Source of the DNA: Acetivibrio saccincola
GTDB lineage: Bacteria; Bacillota; Clostridia; Acetivibrionales; Acetivibrionaceae
Reading direction: 5' to 3'
NCBI RefSeq assembly: GCF_002844395.1
Contig: NZ_CP025197.1
Coordinates: 310,001 to 374,000, forward strand
DNA: 64,000 nt
This document shows positions 46,708 to 55,213 of the stretch, in pieces. How positions within the stretch are numbered: position 1 is the stretch's first letter; each line of letters opens with the position of its first letter. Position numbers and translations under genes: made by a program. Below the pieces are notes generated by a model that worked only from the letters and a program-made list of their open reading frames with translations, made no database searches and had not been told where the DNA came from.

Positions 46708-49263
46708 ATGCCGCATACCTATAATGGTATTGGTACTTGGTATTATGGTAAAAAAAATGAACATGTACGTGAAGGGATTTGCGAATTTTGTAATAAACCT
46801 TCTACCCTTAAAACTTATGATACAACTAAGTTTTTTGTTTTTCTTTATATTCCTGTATTGCCTTTAGGTGAAAAGAAAATAATTGATGAATGTTCAGTAT
46901 GCAGGAAACACAGAGTTATTAAACTTTCAGAGTGGGAGAGAATGAAAAAAGAGGCTGGCGAAGAACTATATAATTCATGGATTCAAGAGCCGGGTAATGT
47001 TGAAAAAGCAAAGAAACTTTTTGAGTCAATAGTTTTCTATAGGGATGTTGAACTACTGAAATCTTTAGAGCAGGACATTCAAAATTACTGCATGAATGAC
47101 CCTCAAATATTGAAATTTTGGGGAGAAACCCATCTTTTCCTTAATCAGTTTGATGAAGCAGAGAGAGCCTTTAAAGCTTCCCTTCTAATAAAAGAAGATG
47201 TGGGAGTAAAAGAGGAATTAGCTGAGACATTAGCTAAAAATCTTAAGCCTGACGAAGCTAAAAGCTATCTTACCCATATTTTTGATTATCCAGATGAATC
47301 CAAGCTTTATTATATTTTTTTACTAATTGAATCCTACCAGTTTATTGGGGAACACGATAATGCATTGGAAGTAATAAACAAAATAGAAGAGGTTTACCCG
47401 GATATAGCAGACAATATAGAATTTAAAAGGTATAAAAAGAGAACACAACGGCACTATAACAGCAATAAGAGAATTAAAGGGAATTTAATTTCCCCAATCC
47501 AGGACAGAAAAAAGGAAGGAAGCTCAAATATTTCATTTATACTTCCTAAAGTTATGCCTTTAATATTTATTACAGGTATGATACTGATATATACACTGAT
47601 TTCATATTTTGCAGGGCTGTCCCGGACAGTGTATGTGATAAACGGATTAAATACCTCCTATAGCATTGAAGTAAATGGGGAAAAAATAAAACTTTTGCCT
47701 ATGAGTACGGAAAAAATTAAAGTACCGGAAGGCACTACAAAGGTCAATATTGTAGAATCTGATATAATTGAAGGGGAGTTTGAGTTTGAAATTAATACCC
47801 CGTTTTGGAAAAGACCCTTTATACGGAAATTGCGCATTTTAAATCCTGACAAAGTGGCTGTGCTTTTGCGAGAAGAAACAATATATGTAGTAGATGATTA
47901 TAGAGGGGAATTGCCGGAGTATGACGAAAGTTGGTATGAATATTACACCGGCAGGTATTTTTATGAGTTGGAACCGGTGAATTTTCTATTTGAGGAGTTT
48001 CCGGAAACTTTAGAACTCAGCTCTAAGAAAGAGAAAAAAACACGTCTGGCTCTGATGGAAGATTTTTTGTCTTTATCTAGCTATATGTATGTTTTAGGAA
48101 GTGTTGACCATGAAGATGCCCTTTCTCATATAGAATCAAAACTTGTGTACAATCCTGATAATGAAAGAAGCCTTCAGCTGCTTTCATATTACCAGGATGA
48201 AGACAAATATTTAGATTTTTTAAGAAGTAAATTAGATGAAAGACCGGTATTGGTGAATTTACATATTTGTTATCAGGATTACATGGAGTCAAATCATCCT
48301 TCATACAATTTAAAAGAGGAATACACCAGATATTTAGAAAATGAAAAAGATAATAATGAACTTTATTACCTTTTAAGCAGGATTGAAGAGAATTTTCAGG
48401 AAAGATTGAGTTTATTGGAGAGATCCATTGAAGGTGACAACCCTTCTGCCTTTGGTTATTATATATTAGGTTACATAAATTTTGGCATGGGGAATTTTGA
48501 GAAGGCTTATGATTATGTAAAAAAAGCTGTGGATATCAGGGAAGGTCAAGAAAGTTTTAACTATGTTATGGAAGAAATTATGCTTTCACTTAAGATGTAT
48601 GATGACTTGATGGAAAGAAACAAAGTGCTTCAAGGAAGAGAACCTTATAATGGCAGTTTGGTTTTAGGAGAAGTAGTTTTACATATGCATAAAGGTGATG
48701 TTGCCGCTGCAGAGGAGGCTGTTTCAAATTATTTGGAAAGAATAAAAGATAGTGACAGTGAGACAATCCGGCTTTGGGATAGCTACCTTAAAGGAGTAAT
48801 TGCCTATTGCTCAGGTGACGTACATACTTATGCCTCCATACTTGAAAATATGGGGGATGATAATTCAGTGATGGCATTTGAACATGCCTTTATTAACGGT
48901 GACTATGACAGGGCGGCAGATATTGCGATAAATGATGAGCTGGGAAGTTATTACCTGCTCCTGCTTCATTTGGCAGAAACCGATGCTGAAAAAGCATCTG
49001 AGTATCTTAATTATGTTATAGAGCAATATAAAGAAAATGATATTTTATATAAAAAAGCTGCAGAATGTCTTTCAGGAGAGATAGAATGGACTATGGAGGA
49101 CATAAATGAAATAGGAGTGTATCCTAATGAAAAACTGCTTATTTTGTTGGCGTTGGAAAAACAGCAGACACCTTACAAGGAGGAATTATTGGAACTGGCA
49201 AGAAAACTAAATTACAGAATAGAGTTCCCAAGGCACTTTATAAATAGTTTACTGAATAAATAA
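46708..49263 (+). CDS. Zinc-ribbon, TPR and membrane-segment protein of unknown function
   Basis: An 851-aa protein. It opens with the conserved MPHTYNGIGTWYYGKKN motif and a Cys4 zinc-ribbon-like pair (CEFCNKP ... CSVCRKH) around FFVFLYIPVLPLGEKKI, an N-terminal module I have seen in other bacterial proteins of unknown role. Helical repeats of TPR type follow (about 95-250), then one membrane helix (about 277-298, VMPLIFITGMILIYTLISYF), a beta-rich extracytoplasmic segment and a second long TPR-like array (about 440-850). ATG 46708 has TGTGGAGGTG; the 46675 start is rejected. It stands alone behind its own promoter. A scaffold or stress-sensing role is possible. Confidence 0.75.
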   Translation: MPHTYNGIGTWYYGKKNEHVREGICEFCNKPSTLKTYDTTKFFVFLYIPVLPLGEKKIIDECSVCRKHRVIKLSEWERMKKEAGEELYNSWIQEPGNVEKAKKLFESIVFYRDVELLKSLEQDIQNYCMNDPQILKFWGETHLFLNQFDEAERAFKASLLIKEDVGVKEELAETLAKNLKPDEAKSYLTHIFDYPDESKLYYIFLLIESYQFIGEHDNALEVINKIEEVYPDIADNIEFKRYKKRTQRHYNSNKRIKGNLISPIQDRKKEGSSNISFILPKVMPLIFITGMILIYTLISYFAGLSRTVYVINGLNTSYSIEVNGEKIKLLPMSTEKIKVPEGTTKVNIVESDIIEGEFEFEINTPFWKRPFIRKLRILNPDKVAVLLREETIYVVDDYRGELPEYDESWYEYYTGRYFYELEPVNFLFEEFPETLELSSKKEKKTRLALMEDFLSLSSYMYVLGSVDHEDALSHIESKLVYNPDNERSLQLLSYYQDEDKYLDFLRSKLDERPVLVNLHICYQDYMESNHPSYNLKEEYTRYLENEKDNNELYYLLSRIEENFQERLSLLERSIEGDNPSAFGYYILGYINFGMGNFEKAYDYVKKAVDIREGQESFNYVMEEIMLSLKMYDDLMERNKVLQGREPYNGSLVLGEVVLHMHKGDVAAAEEAVSNYLERIKDSDSETIRLWDSYLKGVIAYCSGDVHTYASILENMGDDNSVMAFEHAFINGDYDRAADIAINDELGSYYLLLLHLAETDAEKASEYLNYVIEQYKENDILYKKAAECLSGEIEWTMEDINEIGVYPNEKLLILLALEKQQTPYKEELLELARKLNYRIEFPRHFINSLLNK

Positions 49264-49372
49264 TTTGATTAATAAATAATTTATTGAATAAATAGTTCGA
49301 AAATAGCTCGCTGAATAAATATATGTTGAATAAAAATAGCTTGTAAAAGCTTGCTGAATAAATAGTTTACTG
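49245..49372. repeat. Degenerate repeat derived from the end of the TPR gene
   Basis: Copies of a word like TTGCTGAATAAATAG recur at 49249 (inside the last codons), 49280, 49311, 49326 and 49351. The repeats seem to be expanded from the 3' end of the gene. The remaining spacer to 49586 has an inverted pair AACTTCAA/TTGAAGTT and a small TATCAG/CTGATA hairpin just before the ddl ribosome-binding site. Confidence 0.55.
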
Positions 49373-49586
49373 ACCAACCAAAGAGACAAACTAACTTTTT
49401 TAGAAATATTATCCTAAGCTTATTTTGTGCTGTATTTTTTTAAGAAAATTCCGATATTAATATTAGATAAAACTTCAATGGTTTACATTAAAGTTTCATA
49501 GTAAAACTTGAAGTTAGTGTACTTAAATAGTAAAATTAAAAATATATATTTTATCAGAGGAAACTGATATAAAGGGGAGAATTTTA

Positions 49587-50705
49587 ATGAGCCACAAAAA
49601 AAAGGTTTTGGTTATATTTGGCGGTAAATCATCAGAGCATGAAATTTCAAGGATATCAGCAACTTCTATATTGAAAAATATTAATTATGAAAAATTTTAT
49701 GTTTTTATGTTGGGGATAACAAAAGAAGGTAAGTGGCTTCCATATAACGGACCGGTTGAAAAAATTTCTTCAGGGGAATGGGAAGAGGCAGCTCTCAGGG
49801 AAAACGCAGCAACTCATACAGGGGACAATGTTTTAATTAACTCCGTTATGGGTAATATTCTAGTAGGAGATGAGGCTTTAGACAGCCAAAAAATTAAGAT
49901 AGATGTTGTTTTCCCGGTTCTTCACGGGTGCAATGGAGAGGACGGCACTATACAGGGGCTTTTGGAGCTGGCAGGAATACCCTATGTAGGCTGTGGGGTT
50001 TTAAGTTCTGCTTTAGCCATGGATAAGGTTTATGCAAAAATTATATTTGAAAAGGCAGGAATACCCCAGGCAGATTACCTGTACTTTACCAGGAAGGAAA
50101 TTGCCGATGATTTTTTGGGTATTGCACAAAAAGTAGAAGATAAATTCAGCTATCCTGTTTTTGTAAAGCCCTCTAATGCAGGGTCGTCAGTAGGTGTTTC
50201 AAAGGCAGCAGACAGGAATGACCTTAAAAAGGCATTGGATTATGCGGCAAAATATGACAGAAAAGTAATGGTGGAAGAGTTTATAGACGGAAGGGAAGTT
50301 GAATGTGCCGTATTAGGAAATGATCAGCCTATAGCATCAACTGTAGGTGAAATAGTACCTAGCAATGAATTTTACGATTATAATGCAAAGTACATTGACA
50401 ATAAGTCTAAAATATTGATACCTGCAGACCTTCCAAAGGATATTGTGGAGAAGATAAGGGAATATGCCATAAGGGCATATAAAGCATTGGACTGCAGCGG
50501 CCTTTCAAGGGTGGACTTTTTTGTTCACAGGGAAAGTATGAAGGTATTTATAAATGAAATAAATACACTTCCGGGCTTTACAGATATAAGCATGTATCCT
50601 ATGCTTTGGCAGGAGTCAGGAATATCTTACAGTGAGCTTATTGAAAAACTTATTGATTTAGCAATAGAAAGATTTAAAGACAATATAAGGCAAGTGGATG
50701 CATAA
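49587..50705 (+). CDS. ddl: D-alanine--D-alanine ligase
   Basis: A 372-aa ATP-grasp ligase making the D-Ala-D-Ala dipeptide of peptidoglycan. N-terminal GGKSSEHEIS, FPVLHGCNGEDGTIQGLLE (about 113), the ATP-grasp core VKPSNAGSSVGVSKA, and the metal-binding end RVDFFVH ... INEINTLPGFTDISMYP are all intact. Near the omega loop the residues read EFYDYNAKY; Tyr there is typical of D-Ala-D-Ala rather than D-Ala-D-Lac enzymes. Site AAAGGGGAG. murI follows, so both wall D-amino-acid steps are together. Confidence 0.96.
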   Translation: MSHKKKVLVIFGGKSSEHEISRISATSILKNINYEKFYVFMLGITKEGKWLPYNGPVEKISSGEWEEAALRENAATHTGDNVLINSVMGNILVGDEALDSQKIKIDVVFPVLHGCNGEDGTIQGLLELAGIPYVGCGVLSSALAMDKVYAKIIFEKAGIPQADYLYFTRKEIADDFLGIAQKVEDKFSYPVFVKPSNAGSSVGVSKAADRNDLKKALDYAAKYDRKVMVEEFIDGREVECAVLGNDQPIASTVGEIVPSNEFYDYNAKYIDNKSKILIPADLPKDIVEKIREYAIRAYKALDCSGLSRVDFFVHRESMKVFINEINTLPGFTDISMYPMLWQESGISYSELIEKLIDLAIERFKDNIRQVDA

Positions 50706-50887
50706 AAATGCATATTGGCATTATAATTCAAAAATTAGGTATTAAAATTAAGTTTTAAAATTAAGCATTAAAATTAACTTTTAAAATTAGGAGAAGGATT
50801 TTATAGATTTTAAAGAAGGGCTTTTATAAAGAAGGGTTTAAAGCTTAGAAAGGGGCCGGATGCAGCAAGATTATTGGAGGAATACAC

Positions 50888-51694
50888 ATGGATAACAGAC
50901 CGATAGGTATTTTTGATTCAGGATTAGGGGGATTAACTGTTTTAAATGAAATAAATAATTTACTTCCTTTAGAGAGTATTGTTTACTTTGGAGACAGTGG
51001 TAGGGCACCATACGGGACTAAATCTGAGGAAACTGTCATAAAGTACACATTTCAAGACATACGTTTTCTTTTAAACCAGGATATAAAGATGATTGTAATT
51101 GCCTGCAATACAGCTAGTGCATGCAGTCTTGAACTGGTAAAGAACAACTTTGATATACCAATTGTAGAGGTTGTCCAGCCAGGGGCTGTGGCAGCCGTAA
51201 ATGAGACAAAAAACAAAAAGATTGGGGTAATAGGCACCATTGCCACAATTGAAAGCGGTGTGTATGAAAAGGCTATAAAGCGCCTGGATTCAACTGTTGA
51301 AGTTCACTCAAAGGCATGTCCTCTGTTTGTTCCGCTGGTGGAAGAAGGCTGGTGGGATAACGACATTGCATACAGGATAGCGCAGGAGTATATGGAACCT
51401 TTGAAGGAAAAGGGTATTGACACACTGGTTTTAGGATGCACCCACTATCCTCTTTTGAAAAATGTTATTTCAAAAGTTATGGGGGATGGTGTTAAGCTTG
51501 TAAATTCAGCTTTAGAAGTTGCTAAGGTGGTAAAGGAGGTTATAGATGTAAGAAAAATTGAGAGGGATAAAAATGTTGCACCTGTATACAGGTATTATAC
51601 AAGTGATAGTGTAAAGAAGTTTGAATCTCTGGGAAATTCCATTTTAAACGGGAAAATACGTTCTGCTGAAAGAGTGGATATTGAAAGATATTAA
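50888..51694 (+). CDS. murI: Glutamate racemase
   Basis: A 268-aa cofactor-independent racemase that supplies D-glutamate for peptidoglycan. Both catalytic cysteines are in place: IACNTASA (about residue 73) and LGCTHYPLL (about 184), with the N-terminal GIFDSGLGGLTVL and YFGDSGRAPYG motifs. Site TTGGAGG before the ATG. The 182-nt spacer after ddl is filled with near-repeats of TTAAAATTAAG, so co-transcription with ddl is possible but not certain. Confidence 0.96.
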   Translation: MDNRPIGIFDSGLGGLTVLNEINNLLPLESIVYFGDSGRAPYGTKSEETVIKYTFQDIRFLLNQDIKMIVIACNTASACSLELVKNNFDIPIVEVVQPGAVAAVNETKNKKIGVIGTIATIESGVYEKAIKRLDSTVEVHSKACPLFVPLVEEGWWDNDIAYRIAQEYMEPLKEKGIDTLVLGCTHYPLLKNVISKVMGDGVKLVNSALEVAKVVKEVIDVRKIERDKNVAPVYRYYTSDSVKKFESLGNSILNGKIRSAERVDIERY

Positions 51695-51940
51695 AAACCA
51701 CAACTACAAAGCATTACAATAGAGCACCGGTATAAAACGTAGCAATGAAATGCAGCCATGAAGTACAACCCTGAAGCATCACTTTAAAGCAATTCTTTAA
51801 GGTATTACTTTAAGCAACTTTTTTGCAGCAAACAACACAGGAAAAGCTTAAAAAATGCAGGCAGGAAAGTATTAAACTAGAGAAGGTATGTACCCTAAAG
51901 GACAGGGTATCAAACCTTTGTAAAATGGAGGAGATGCATT

Positions 51941-52411
51941 ATGAATAAAAATGTTATTATTTCTGTAAGAGGGATTCAAACTACAGGTAATAGAGTTATA
52001 AATACACTTGAATTGGTTACAGAGGGTAAATACTACAAAAAAGGCAATACTTATTATGTTACGTACAAAGAAAGCAAAGTTACAGGAATGGAAGGAACTA
52101 CAACAACTTTAAAAATAGGAGAAGACGGGGTAGTTACTTTAATGAGATTTGGTTCGGTGAATACCCAGTTTATATTTGAACAGGGGCAGAAGCATGTGTC
52201 ATACTACGATACCAAGTACGGTACTTTTACAGTGGGGGTAACTACAAATGTTGTATTGGTGGATGTGGATGACGAAGGCGGGGAAGTAAGGGTTGACTAT
52301 GAATTGGATATAGATGATAATAAATCGGGACAAAATGATTTTCATATGTTTATAAGAGAGGTAGGGCAGTTAGATGGTAAATATAGTGGAGAACATAAGG
52401 AAACAAATTGA
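51941..52411 (+). CDS. DUF1934 (YwiB-like) beta-barrel protein
   Basis: A 156-aa small soluble protein of the DUF1934 type, predicted to form a calycin-like beta-barrel (YYVTYKESKVTGMEGTTTTL, then VTLMRFGSVNTQFIFEQGQ). In Firmicutes this gene is often directly upstream of argS, as here, and the two overlap by 38 nt. Function is unknown. ATG with AATGGAGGAG. The 246 nt before it contain no clear gene. Confidence 0.85.
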   Translation: MNKNVIISVRGIQTTGNRVINTLELVTEGKYYKKGNTYYVTYKESKVTGMEGTTTTLKIGEDGVVTLMRFGSVNTQFIFEQGQKHVSYYDTKYGTFTVGVTTNVVLVDVDDEGGEVRVDYELDIDDNKSGQNDFHMFIREVGQLDGKYSGEHKETN

Positions 52412-54068
52412 TGATGCGGTAAGAAATTCTGTTTCAAAAGCTGTGGAGGCAGGGGAACTCCCGGAGTTTGAAATAGAGGAGGTAACTGTAGAAATTCCAA
52501 AGGAAAAGTCCCATGGGGATTTTTCTACAAATATAGCCATGCAGACAGCCAGAATGGCTAAAAAGGCTCCGAGGCAGATAGCAGAAATCATTGTTAAAAA
52601 TATGGACCTTGAAGGTACATATATTGAAAAAGTTGAAATTGCAGGTCCGGGCTTTATAAACTTTTACCTGAACAATAATTGGCTGTATGATTCCTTGAAG
52701 GATATACAGCGTTTAAGGGAAGAGTACGGAAGGATAGATGTAGGGGGCGGCCAGAAAGTTATGGTTGAGTTCGTCAGCGCAAATCCTACAGGGCCGCTCC
52801 ACATGGGAAATGCCCGCGGGGGGGCGCTGGGAGACTGTATCGCCAGTGTCCTTGAAAGGGCAGGATATGACGTTACAAGAGAATTTTATGTAAATGATGC
52901 CGGGAATCAAATAGAGAAATTCGGCATATCTCTTGAAGCAAGGTACCTGCAGCTTTTAAAGGGGGAAGATGCCGTTGAGTTCCCTGAAGACGGGTACCAT
53001 GGGGAAGACATAATAGAGCATATGAAAAATTATATAGAAGAACATGGGGACAAGCTTCTTGATGTTGACAGCAGCGAGAGGAGAAAAGCCCTTGTTGAGT
53101 ACGCTCTTCCTAAAAATGTTGAAAGAATTAAAAAGGCCTTGGAGGAATACGGGGTCACATTTGATGTATGGTTTTCAGAGCAATCCCTATACGACAGCGG
53201 TGAAATAGAAGAGACATTAGAGTACTTAAAGGAAAAGGGCTATACCAGGGAAGAGGACGGAGCCCTTTGGTTTAAAGCCACTTTGTTTGGGGCTGAAAAG
53301 GATGAGGTTATAGTAAGAAATAACGGGGTACCCACATATTTTCTGGCAGATATTGCATACCACAGGAATAAGTTTTTAAAAAGAAATTATGACAGGGTGA
53401 TAAATCTCTGGGGTGCTGACCACCACGGGCATGTTTTTAGGATGAAATGCGGGGTGGAGGCCTTTGGAATTGACCCGGACAAGCTTGATATCGTAATATT
53501 CCAGTTGGTACGCCTATATAGAAATGGTGAAATTGCCAGAATGTCAAAGAGGACAGGAAAATCAATATCCCTGACAGACCTTTTAGAAGAAGTGGGAAGA
53601 GATGCAGCAAGATTTTTCTTTAATACCAAGGCGTCAGGAAACCACTTGGATTTTGATTTGGATTTGGCAGTTAAACAGTCCAATGAAAACCCTGTTTACT
53701 ATGTGCAGTATGCCCACGCAAGAATATGCAGCATGCTAAAAGTTTTAGAAAGTGAAGGGATAAAAGTTCCTGATGTTGATGAGGTGAATGTTTCTTTGCT
53801 GGATAAGGAAGAAGAAATAGAGCTTTTAAAAAAGCTTGCCCAGTATCCGGAAGAGATAAGACTTACTGCTGAGACGTTAGAGCCAAGCAGGCTGACCCGT
53901 TATGTTTATGATGTTGCTGCAGCATTTCACAGCTTCTACAACGCCTGCAGGGTAAAAGGTGAAGAAGAGGAAATAATGAATGCAAGACTAATACTTGTTG
54001 ACAGTACAAAAATTGTTATACGGAATGTATTAGAGCTGCTTAGTATAAATGCCCCGGACAAGATGTAA
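52374..54068 (+). CDS. argS: Arginyl-tRNA synthetase
   Basis: A 564-aa class I synthetase charging tRNA-Arg. The N-terminal additional domain (1-90) is followed by the HIGH-type motif SANPTGPLHMGNARGGALGD (about 134-153) and the KMSKS-equivalent MSKRTGKSISL (about 390). The C-terminal DALR anticodon-binding domain ends ELLSINAPDKM. The start overlaps the DUF1934 gene; a GAGGTAGGG site precedes it. A terminator follows. Confidence 0.96.
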   Translation: MVNIVENIRKQIDDAVRNSVSKAVEAGELPEFEIEEVTVEIPKEKSHGDFSTNIAMQTARMAKKAPRQIAEIIVKNMDLEGTYIEKVEIAGPGFINFYLNNNWLYDSLKDIQRLREEYGRIDVGGGQKVMVEFVSANPTGPLHMGNARGGALGDCIASVLERAGYDVTREFYVNDAGNQIEKFGISLEARYLQLLKGEDAVEFPEDGYHGEDIIEHMKNYIEEHGDKLLDVDSSERRKALVEYALPKNVERIKKALEEYGVTFDVWFSEQSLYDSGEIEETLEYLKEKGYTREEDGALWFKATLFGAEKDEVIVRNNGVPTYFLADIAYHRNKFLKRNYDRVINLWGADHHGHVFRMKCGVEAFGIDPDKLDIVIFQLVRLYRNGEIARMSKRTGKSISLTDLLEEVGRDAARFFFNTKASGNHLDFDLDLAVKQSNENPVYYVQYAHARICSMLKVLESEGIKVPDVDEVNVSLLDKEEEIELLKKLAQYPEEIRLTAETLEPSRLTRYVYDVAAAFHSFYNACRVKGEEEEIMNARLILVDSTKIVIRNVLELLSINAPDKM

Positions 54069-54077
54069 TTAGAATGC

Positions 54078-54117
54078 TTTAAAAGCGAGGGTGCTTTTAC
54101 GCACCCAAAGCTTTTAT
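54078..54117 (+). terminator. Terminator after argS
   Basis: GGGTGC/GCACCC inner stem (54090-54107) within an outer AAAAGC/GCTTTT stem, ending TTTTATT. Confidence 0.8.
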
Positions 54118-54138
54118 TGTATGTGGAGGGATAAATAT

Positions 54139-55032
54139 ATGGGTATTCAGTTAAAAAGAGTAAAAGTCACCGATGAGGAAATTTCACCTAAGGTACTTAC
54201 AGCGGCTTTATTTTCCCAGGTTGAACAAATGCCAAAGGGATATGCGTTAAAAGAACGGTACGTATATGACTATGAATTTGAATATATTTTGTATAGCGAC
54301 GGCGCTTCTATGATAATTGATGACAAACATTACGAACTAAAAGAAGGAGATGTTATTTACAGAAAGCCCGGTCAGTACACCCAGGGTTTTATGCCTTACA
54401 GCTGCTATCTGATTGCTGTCGACATGTTAAATAACACCAGAAAAAATCCTAATAAGTATTATGTATACAACAACCAGAACTTTCAAAACTATTGTGAAAA
54501 TGATATTCTTGAAAAAATACCACAAATTTTCCAGCCACTAAACAAAGAAAAAACAAAATACCTGTTTGAATCAATATTTAAAGAATTTATTACACCAACA
54601 GAAATATCTGATTTAAGCCTTAAAACAAAAATATTAAATTTAATATGCTATCTCTACCAGAATTCAACGGATCCTTTTAAAAACAATACTATACCTATGT
54701 CCCATCATTTTGAATCTCTAAAAGAGGTTATAAAGTATATTGAAGATAATATTGATAAAAAGCTGTTATTAAGTGATTTTTCAAAAATTGCAAATTTAAG
54801 CCCAAGTCATTTTCACAAGGTTTTTACTAAAAACATAGGGATGACTCCCCATGATTTTATATTAAAGGTTAAATTAAACAAAGCAAAGAAGCTTTTGGCA
54901 GAGACCTGCCATCCGGTTTCTGAAATTTCCCGTCAATGTGGTTTTGAAAACACCCCATATTTTTGTCATGTTTTCAAAAAACACACAAACACCACTCCTT
55001 TAGAATTTAGAAAAAAGCACAGATATGTATAA
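54139..55032 (+). CDS. AraC-family transcriptional regulator with cupin sensor domain
   Basis: A 297-aa regulator. The N-terminal half is a cupin-like ligand-binding domain (YEFEYILYSDGASMIID, ELKEGDVIYRKPGQYTQGF); the C-terminal 100 residues have two helix-turn-helices of the AraC type (LLSDFSKIANLSPSHFHKVF and EISRQCGFENTPYFCHVFKK, TTPLEFRKKH). ATG 54139 has GTGGAGGG; the open frame to 54091 lies across the argS terminator. Such regulators usually respond to sugars. No target operon is adjacent except the SLH operon downstream, whose promoter is sigma-D-like. Confidence 0.93.
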   Translation: MGIQLKRVKVTDEEISPKVLTAALFSQVEQMPKGYALKERYVYDYEFEYILYSDGASMIIDDKHYELKEGDVIYRKPGQYTQGFMPYSCYLIAVDMLNNTRKNPNKYYVYNNQNFQNYCENDILEKIPQIFQPLNKEKTKYLFESIFKEFITPTEISDLSLKTKILNLICYLYQNSTDPFKNNTIPMSHHFESLKEVIKYIEDNIDKKLLLSDFSKIANLSPSHFHKVFTKNIGMTPHDFILKVKLNKAKKLLAETCHPVSEISRQCGFENTPYFCHVFKKHTNTTPLEFRKKHRYV

Positions 55033-55124
55033 ATTAAATAATTTTAGGTAAATCCTAATTTTTTTTGTCATTGGGAATTATTCTATCTATACCTTCTTTT
55101 TTTTTGCCTGTAATAAATTATTAA

Positions 55125-55151
55125 TAAAAATTCTCAAAAATTAGCCGATAT
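55125..55151 (+). promoter_or_regulatory. Perfect sigma-D (sigma-28) promoter of the SLH/Ctp operon
   Basis: TAAA (55125-55128), exactly 15 nt, GCCGATAT (55144-55151), identical to the B. subtilis sigma-D consensus. It is 63 nt upstream of the first SLH gene. Downstream, GCAACA (55182-55187) and TGTTGC (55205-55210) can form a hairpin whose loop contains the AAGGAGAAAGG ribosome-binding site. Confidence 0.7.
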
Positions 55152-55213
55152 AGACAATGGGACTGTATTCTTAAAATTAGGGCAACATTTAAGGAGAAAG
55201 GTAGTGTTGCATT

